In this document: positions 1 through 5,563 of the stretch, piece by piece | How the letters are laid out: each line of letters begins with the position of its first letter | Position numbering within the stretch: the first letter of the stretch is position 1 | Assembly: GCA_041496705.1 (NCBI GenBank) | Contig: JBGQFD010000151.1 | Coordinates: 1 to 5,563 of the forward strand | Source of the DNA: VBDM01 sp041496705 | GTDB lineage: Bacteria > Pseudomonadota > Gammaproteobacteria > Burkholderiales > SG8-39 | Direction: 5' to 3' | Length of the DNA: 5,563 nucleotides | Program-made: the position numbers and the translations under genes | Notes under the pieces: generated by a model | What the model saw: the letters and a program-made list of their open reading frames with translations, nothing else | What the model was told of the DNA's origin: nothing | Databases searched by the model: none

Positions 1-50
1 CCTACGAGCGCAAGCTTGATCAGCTGTTCGCCAAAGGAAAGGCCAAATGA
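1..50 (+). CDS. prpB: 2-methylisocitrate lyase, C-terminal end only (5' truncated by window)
   Basis: Only the last 15 codons and the TGA at 48-50 are visible, read in the frame beginning at base 3; they give YERKLDQLFAKGKAK. A short basic, lysine-rich tail of this kind fits the end of PrpB, the PEP mutase/isocitrate lyase superfamily enzyme that cleaves 2-methylisocitrate to pyruvate and succinate. The tail alone is too short to prove identity. The call rests mainly on position: prpB directly precedes prpC in many proteobacterial methylcitrate operons. Its stop codon overlaps the prpC start by four bases (ATGA), so the two are probably translationally coupled. The catalytic residues lie outside the window. 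Confidence 0.72.
   Translation, partial: YERKLDQLFAKGKAK
33..42 (+). promoter_or_regulatory. Ribosome binding site of prpC
   Basis: The purine stretch AAAGGAAAGG lies inside the last codons of the upstream gene. The AAAGGA core at 33-38 sits 8 bases before the ATG at 47, a normal Shine-Dalgarno spacing. This supports the ATG at 47 as the prpC start, together with the four-base ATGA overlap with the preceding stop. Confidence 0.7.
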
Positions 51-1198
51 GCGAGGCCGTCGCAACTCCGAAACCCAAGAAATCGGTGGCGCTGTCCGGC
101 GTTCCAGCCGGAAACACGGCGCTGTGCACGGTCGGACGCAGCGGCAACGATCTCAACTACCGCGGCTATGACATCCTCGACTTTGCCGACACGGCCGAGT
201 TCGAGGAAATCGCCTACTTGCTGGTGCACGAAAAACTGCCCACCGCACCGGAACTTTCAGCCTACAAGACCCGGCTGAAGGCTCTGCGCGGCCTGCCGGC
301 TGCGGTCAGAAACGCGCTCGAGGCCGTGCCCGCGACGGCGCACCCGATGGACGTGATGCGCACCGGGGTGTCGGTCCTTGGCACCATCGAACCGGAAACA
401 CCAGGGCACCCGGCCGAGGGCGCGCGCGAAATTGCCGACCGGCTGATGGCGTCGCTCGGCTCGATGTTGCTGTACTGGCACCATTTCAGCCGGCATCGGC
501 GCCGCGTCGAGGTCGAAACCGGCGACGACTCCATCGGCGGGCATTTCCTGCACCTGCTGCACGGCAAACCGCCTTCCGCGGACTGGGTGCGGGCCATGCA
601 CACCTCGCTCATCCTCTACGCGGAGCACGAGTTCAATGCCTCGACCTTCACCTGCCGGGTCATCGCCGGCACCGGATCGGACATGCATTCGGCGATCTGC
701 GGGGGCATCGGCGCGTTGCGGGGACCGAAGCATGGCGGTGCCAACGAAGCGGCCTTCGAGGTTCAGTCGCGCTACAAGAGTCCCGACGAAGCCGAGGCCG
801 ACATCATGCGCCGGATTCGCGACAAGGAGATCGTCATCGGCTTCGGCCACCCGGTATATACAGTCGGGGATCCGCGCAACAAGGTCATCAAGGAGGTGGC
901 GCGGCGCGTGTCGAAGCACGCCGGCGACACGCGTCTGTTCGATATCGCCGAGCGTATCGAGCAGGTGATGTGGCGAGAAAAGAAGATGTTCGCCAATCTC
1001 GACTGGTACAGTGCGGTCTCGTATCACCTCATGGGCGTGCCCACCGCGATGTTTACGCCGATATTCGTGATCGCACGCACCTCGGGCTGGGCGGCGCACG
1101 TGATGGAGCAGCGAATCGACGGTAAAATAATCCGTCCCGGCGCCAATTACATCGGCCCCGAAGACCGGCCCTGGGTGCCGCTCAAGGAGCGTCGCTGA
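47..1198 (+). CDS. prpC: 2-methylcitrate synthase
   Basis: This 383-residue protein is a citrate-synthase-family enzyme that condenses propionyl-CoA with oxaloacetate to give 2-methylcitrate, the entry step of the methylcitrate cycle in the cytoplasm. The length fits the short PrpC-type synthases rather than the longer TCA-cycle enzymes of about 430 residues. The expected catalytic residues are all visible: His229 in GPKHGGAN, His268 in GFGHPVY and Asp319 in NLDWYSA. His194 lies in the conserved EHEFNAST segment, and the C-terminal part has the PrpC-like run RTSGWAAHVMEQR followed by IIRPGANYIGP. Residues 150-165 carry the family-typical RRRVEVETGDDS region. The ATG at 47 overlaps the preceding stop (ATGA) and has a good Shine-Dalgarno; the first dozen residues look like a flexible leader. 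The stop overlaps the next ATG by one base (TGATG). A plain citrate synthase is the main alternative, but flanking prpD and probable prpB argue strongly for PrpC. Many such enzymes also have some citrate synthase activity. Confidence 0.96.
   Translation: MSEAVATPKPKKSVALSGVPAGNTALCTVGRSGNDLNYRGYDILDFADTAEFEEIAYLLVHEKLPTAPELSAYKTRLKALRGLPAAVRNALEAVPATAHPMDVMRTGVSVLGTIEPETPGHPAEGAREIADRLMASLGSMLLYWHHFSRHRRRVEVETGDDSIGGHFLHLLHGKPPSADWVRAMHTSLILYAEHEFNASTFTCRVIAGTGSDMHSAICGGIGALRGPKHGGANEAAFEVQSRYKSPDEAEADIMRRIRDKEIVIGFGHPVYTVGDPRNKVIKEVARRVSKHAGDTRLFDIAERIEQVMWREKKMFANLDWYSAVSYHLMGVPTAMFTPIFVIARTSGWAAHVMEQRIDGKIIRPGANYIGPEDRPWVPLKERR
1184..1189 (+). promoter_or_regulatory. Ribosome binding site for the ATG at 1198
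   Basis: A full AAGGAG lies within the last codons of prpC, 8 bases before the ATG at 1198 that overlaps the prpC stop. It supports initiation at 1198. A second equally strong site follows at 1210-1215, so the choice of start is not settled. Confidence 0.6.
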
Positions 1199-1281
1199 TG
1201 CGAAACGTGAAGGAGAAAACCGTGATGAGAGCGCTGAGTCTTGCATTCCTCGCCATGCTGGCGGGCACGACCATCGCGGCC
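1198..1281 (+). other. Signal peptide coding segment of the hypothetical protein
   Basis: Codons 1-28 encode a positively charged n-region (MRNVKEKTVMR), a hydrophobic h-region (ALSLAFLAMLAG) and a small-residue c-region (TTIAA), the standard layout for Sec export and signal peptidase I cleavage. If translation starts at 1225 the n-region is just MR, closer to the usual size. There is no twin-arginine motif and no lipobox. The call is by eye only. Confidence 0.75.
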
Positions 1282-1752
1282 TCGCCCGCCGGCGATATCG
1301 CCGGGACCTGGGAATGCCGGCAAGCGGGCGTCGAATATCGCGGCAAACCGCCGATCCTGTACGTCGCCGACACTACGGCAAGCAACGAGGTGAGCGTCGA
1401 GGTCGACGGATTCGCGCGGGAAGTCTACGGCCGCTCCGAGGTTTCCGGCGATCCGAGCGGATGGTGGAGAGTGAAGCCCGCGCGGGGCCAGGAATTCCTG
1501 ATCCGGCTGGAAGCCGGCGTCAAACAGCGCACGCCGGCGATGGCCTTGCGCTGGTCCGACGCCAAAGGCGATTACCGCTGCCTGCGGCTTCCGCTGACCG
1601 GCGGTACGGGCTTCCCGCCCCTGCTCGACCAGGGACAGGGCGCGCCGGCTCCTGCCCCTGCGGGCGAGTCGCCCAGCGACGCCCCGGCGGCCGAACCCGC
1701 GAGCCCGCCACCGGCGCCGGAGGCTCAGGAGCCCGCCAAGAAGACCGATTGA
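1198..1752 (+). CDS. Hypothetical exported protein with two cysteines and a Pro/Ala-rich tail
   Basis: I do not recognise a family. As drawn the protein is 184 residues. Residues 1-28 look like a signal peptide: a basic start, a hydrophobic core (ALSLAFLAMLAG) and a likely signal peptidase I site after Ala27 or Ala28. There is no cysteine at the cleavage site, so it is not an obvious lipoprotein. Mature residues about 30-132 form a compact, beta-rich-looking domain that opens with GTWECRQ (Cys40) and closes with DYRCLRLP (Cys128); these are the only two cysteines and could form a periplasmic disulfide. Residues 149-184 are a disordered tail in which 22 of 36 residues are Pro or Ala, ending in KKTD. 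An in-frame ATG at 1225 with its own AAGGAG gives a more conventional signal peptide (MRALSLAFLAM) and is a real alternative start. The gene overlaps prpC and prpD by one base each, so it is made with the pathway enzymes, yet it would act outside the cytoplasm. No function is proposed. Confidence 0.85.
   Translation: MRNVKEKTVMRALSLAFLAMLAGTTIAASPAGDIAGTWECRQAGVEYRGKPPILYVADTTASNEVSVEVDGFAREVYGRSEVSGDPSGWWRVKPARGQEFLIRLEAGVKQRTPAMALRWSDAKGDYRCLRLPLTGGTGFPPLLDQGQGAPAPAPAGESPSDAPAAEPASPPPAPEAQEPAKKTD
1210..1215 (+). promoter_or_regulatory. Alternative ribosome binding site for an internal ATG at 1225
   Basis: A second AAGGAG lies 9 bases before an in-frame ATG at 1225, codon 10 of the longer reading. 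A start here removes nine charged or polar residues and leaves a textbook signal peptide. A GTG at 1222 is directly adjacent. Either this is the true start and the overlap at 1198 is incidental, or both starts are used. Confidence 0.55.
1642..1749 (+). other. Low-complexity Pro/Ala-rich C-terminal tail of the hypothetical protein
   Basis: Residues 149-184 contain 11 Pro and 11 Ala out of 36, starting with alternating Ala-Pro (APAPAPA) and continuing with acidic and Pro-rich pieces. There is no exact tandem DNA repeat. Tails like this are usually disordered and often act as linkers or spacers in the periplasm. Nothing folded follows before the stop, so here it would be a free end. Confidence 0.7.
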
Positions 1753-3179
1753 TGTCGCTGCAAGTATCCAACGTCCGGCCCAAGCCGGACAAGGTTCTCG
1801 TCGACATAGCGAACTACGCCCGACAGTACGCGATCGACAGCGCCGAAGCCTACGCGACCGCGCGCCTGTGCCTGATGGACACACTCGGCTGCGGACTGGA
1901 GGCGCTCGAGTATCCGGCCTGCGTGAAGCTGCTCGGGCCCATCGTACCGGGTACCGTCGTGCCGAACGGCGCCCGGGTGCCCGGGACCTCGCACCAGCTG
2001 GACCCGGTGCAGGCGGCGTTCAACATCGGCGCGATGATCCGCTGGCTCGACTTCAACGATACCTGGCTCGCCGCCGAATGGGGGCACCCTTCCGATAATC
2101 TCGGCGGGATCCTCGCGGTGGCCGACTGGATGTCGCGCAACGGCAAGCCCGCGAACGTGCGCGACGTGCTCACCGCCATGATCAAGGCTCACGAAATCCA
2201 GGGGGTGATCGCCCTGGAGAACAGCTTCAACCGCGTCGGCCTGGATCACGTCGTGCTGGTCAAGGTGGCCTCGACCGCGGTGGTGGCGAACCTGCTGGGG
2301 CTGTCGCGCGAGGCGACCATCAACGCCCTCTCGCATGCCTGGCTGGACGGCCAGAGCCTGCGGACCTATCGCCATGCGCCCAATACCGGGTCGCGAAAAT
2401 CCTGGGCTGCCGGCGATGCGACATCCCGCGCGGTGCGCCTTGCGCTGATAGCGCAGACCGGAGAAATGGGTTACCCGTCGGTGCTGACGGCAAGGACCTG
2501 GGGCTTCTACGACGTGCTATTCCGCGGCAAGCCGTTCAGGTTCCAGCGGCGGTACGGGTCCTACGTCATGGAGAACGTGCTGTTCAAGATCTCGTTCCCG
2601 GCGGAATTCCACGCGCAGACGGCAGTCGAGGCCGCGGTGCAGTTGCACCCGGAAGTCAAGGACCGCATTGCCGAAATCAAGAAGATCGAGATCGTCACGC
2701 ACGAGTCTGCGATCCGCATCATCGACAAGAAGGGACCCCTCGCCAATCCCGCCGACCGCGATCACTGCATCCAGTACATGGTGGCGGTCGGCCTGATCAA
2801 GGGCAATCTGACCGCCGCTGACTACGAGGACGATGTGGCACGGGATCCGCGCGTCGACGCGCTGCGCGCAAAGATGCTGTGCGTCGAGAGCAAGCAATAC
2901 TCGCGCGACTATCTCGATCCGAAGAAGCGCTCGATCGCAAACCAGCTGCAGATTTTCTTCAAGGACGGAACCACGACGCGCAAGGCGGCGGTAGAATATC
3001 CCATCGGTCATCGCCGCCGCCGTCGCGAAGGCATTCCCCTGCTCGAGGCAAAATTCCACACTAACCTCGCCCGCCGCTTTCCGCAGAAGCAGCGCGAGGC
3101 GATTCTGGAGCTGTGCCGTGACCCGAAGCGTCTGGAGGCGACGCCCGCCAACGAGTTCGTCGATATGTTCGTAATCTGA
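1752..3179 (+). CDS. prpD: 2-methylcitrate dehydratase
   Basis: This 475-residue protein belongs to the MmgE/PrpD family and is close to the roughly 480 residues usual for PrpD. PrpD dehydrates 2-methylcitrate to 2-methyl-cis-aconitate without an iron-sulfur cluster. Visible family blocks are RWLDFNDTW (97-105) followed by GHPSDNLGGIL (111-121), GSRKSWAAGDATSRAV (213-228) in the large helical domain, FPAEFHAQTAVEAA (282-295), and near the end VEYPIGHRRRRREGIPLL (414-431). The chosen ATG at 1752 overlaps the upstream stop by one base (TGATG), and the protein from there starts like PrpD. The same frame stays open back to 1314, but that extension merely reads the upstream gene out of frame. Only a weak purine stretch (AAGAAGA, 1738-1744) precedes the start, so translation probably depends on ribosomes finishing the upstream gene. 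The close relative MmgE is the only real alternative, and the prpC neighbour favours PrpD. Confidence 0.97.
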   Translation: MSLQVSNVRPKPDKVLVDIANYARQYAIDSAEAYATARLCLMDTLGCGLEALEYPACVKLLGPIVPGTVVPNGARVPGTSHQLDPVQAAFNIGAMIRWLDFNDTWLAAEWGHPSDNLGGILAVADWMSRNGKPANVRDVLTAMIKAHEIQGVIALENSFNRVGLDHVVLVKVASTAVVANLLGLSREATINALSHAWLDGQSLRTYRHAPNTGSRKSWAAGDATSRAVRLALIAQTGEMGYPSVLTARTWGFYDVLFRGKPFRFQRRYGSYVMENVLFKISFPAEFHAQTAVEAAVQLHPEVKDRIAEIKKIEIVTHESAIRIIDKKGPLANPADRDHCIQYMVAVGLIKGNLTAADYEDDVARDPRVDALRAKMLCVESKQYSRDYLDPKKRSIANQLQIFFKDGTTTRKAAVEYPIGHRRRRREGIPLLEAKFHTNLARRFPQKQREAILELCRDPKRLEATPANEFVDMFVI

Positions 3180-3183
3180 AGGA
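3179..3183 (+). promoter_or_regulatory. Ribosome binding site of the aconitase gene
   Basis: AAGGA begins at the last base of the prpD stop codon and lies 9 bases before the ATG at 3193. It is the only junction in the window where the genes do not overlap, and the site independently supports the 3193 start. Confidence 0.75.
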
Positions 3184-3192
3184 CAACACCAG

Positions 3193-5563
<2,371 letters not shown>

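Noticed and set aside
257..1246. A 329-codon open frame on the - strand across prpC
   Set aside because: It has a composition typical of antisense shadow frames and no motif, and it is covered by the well-supported prpC on the other strand.
1314..1751. Upstream in-frame extension of prpD to an ATG at 1314 (a 621-residue reading)
   Set aside because: The extra 146 residues are Arg/Gly/Pro-rich and are the exported-protein gene read out of frame. PrpD homology and normal length begin at the ATG at 1752.
1147..1884. A 245-codon - strand frame over the exported-protein gene
   Set aside because: It is Arg-rich with no domain signature. The + strand frame has a signal peptide, two well-placed ribosome binding sites and matching overlaps with both neighbours, so it is the real gene.
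3001..3030. CGCCGCCGC-type triplet run in prpD as a possible repeat or hairpin
   Set aside because: It encodes the RRRRR block of GHRRRRREG, an expected feature of PrpD proteins, and needs no further explanation.
3180..3192. Possible terminator or promoter in the prpD-aconitase gap
   Set aside because: The gap is 13 bases, holds the Shine-Dalgarno, and has neither a hairpin nor a T-run.

Overview
The window is part of a high-GC proteobacterial chromosome, most likely from a betaproteobacterium. I base this on the style of the encoded proteins and the gene order; no database was consulted. All genes lie on the + strand and form a compact methylcitrate-cycle (prp) operon, which oxidises propionyl-CoA to pyruvate and succinate. 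There is essentially no intergenic DNA: the longest gap is 13 bases.

Layout: (1) bases 1-50 hold the last 15 codons of a gene that is very probably prpB (2-methylisocitrate lyase). (2) 47-1198 is prpC (2-methylcitrate synthase), with an intact citrate-synthase catalytic triad. (3) 1198-1752 is an unrecognised gene for a small exported protein, with a signal peptide, a compact domain carrying two cysteines, and a Pro/Ala-rich tail. (4) 1752-3179 is prpD (2-methylcitrate dehydratase). (5) 3193 to the window end is a 3'-truncated aconitase gene of the AcnA/IRP type, with its three iron-sulfur cysteines present.

Together, PrpC condenses propionyl-CoA with oxaloacetate, PrpD dehydrates 2-methylcitrate to 2-methyl-cis-aconitate, an aconitase rehydrates this to 2-methylisocitrate, and PrpB cleaves that to pyruvate and succinate. 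The linked aconitase could supply the rehydration step, so the pathway looks complete within the cluster. The first three junctions overlap by 4, 1 and 1 bases (ATGA, TGATG, TGATG), which points to translational coupling. Only the aconitase gene has a free-standing ribosome binding site in a gap.

The one unexplained item is the exported protein wedged between prpC and prpD in an otherwise cytoplasmic operon. I see no promoter, terminator, RNA gene, mobile element, CRISPR array or attachment site, and no stretch over 300 bases without a gene.
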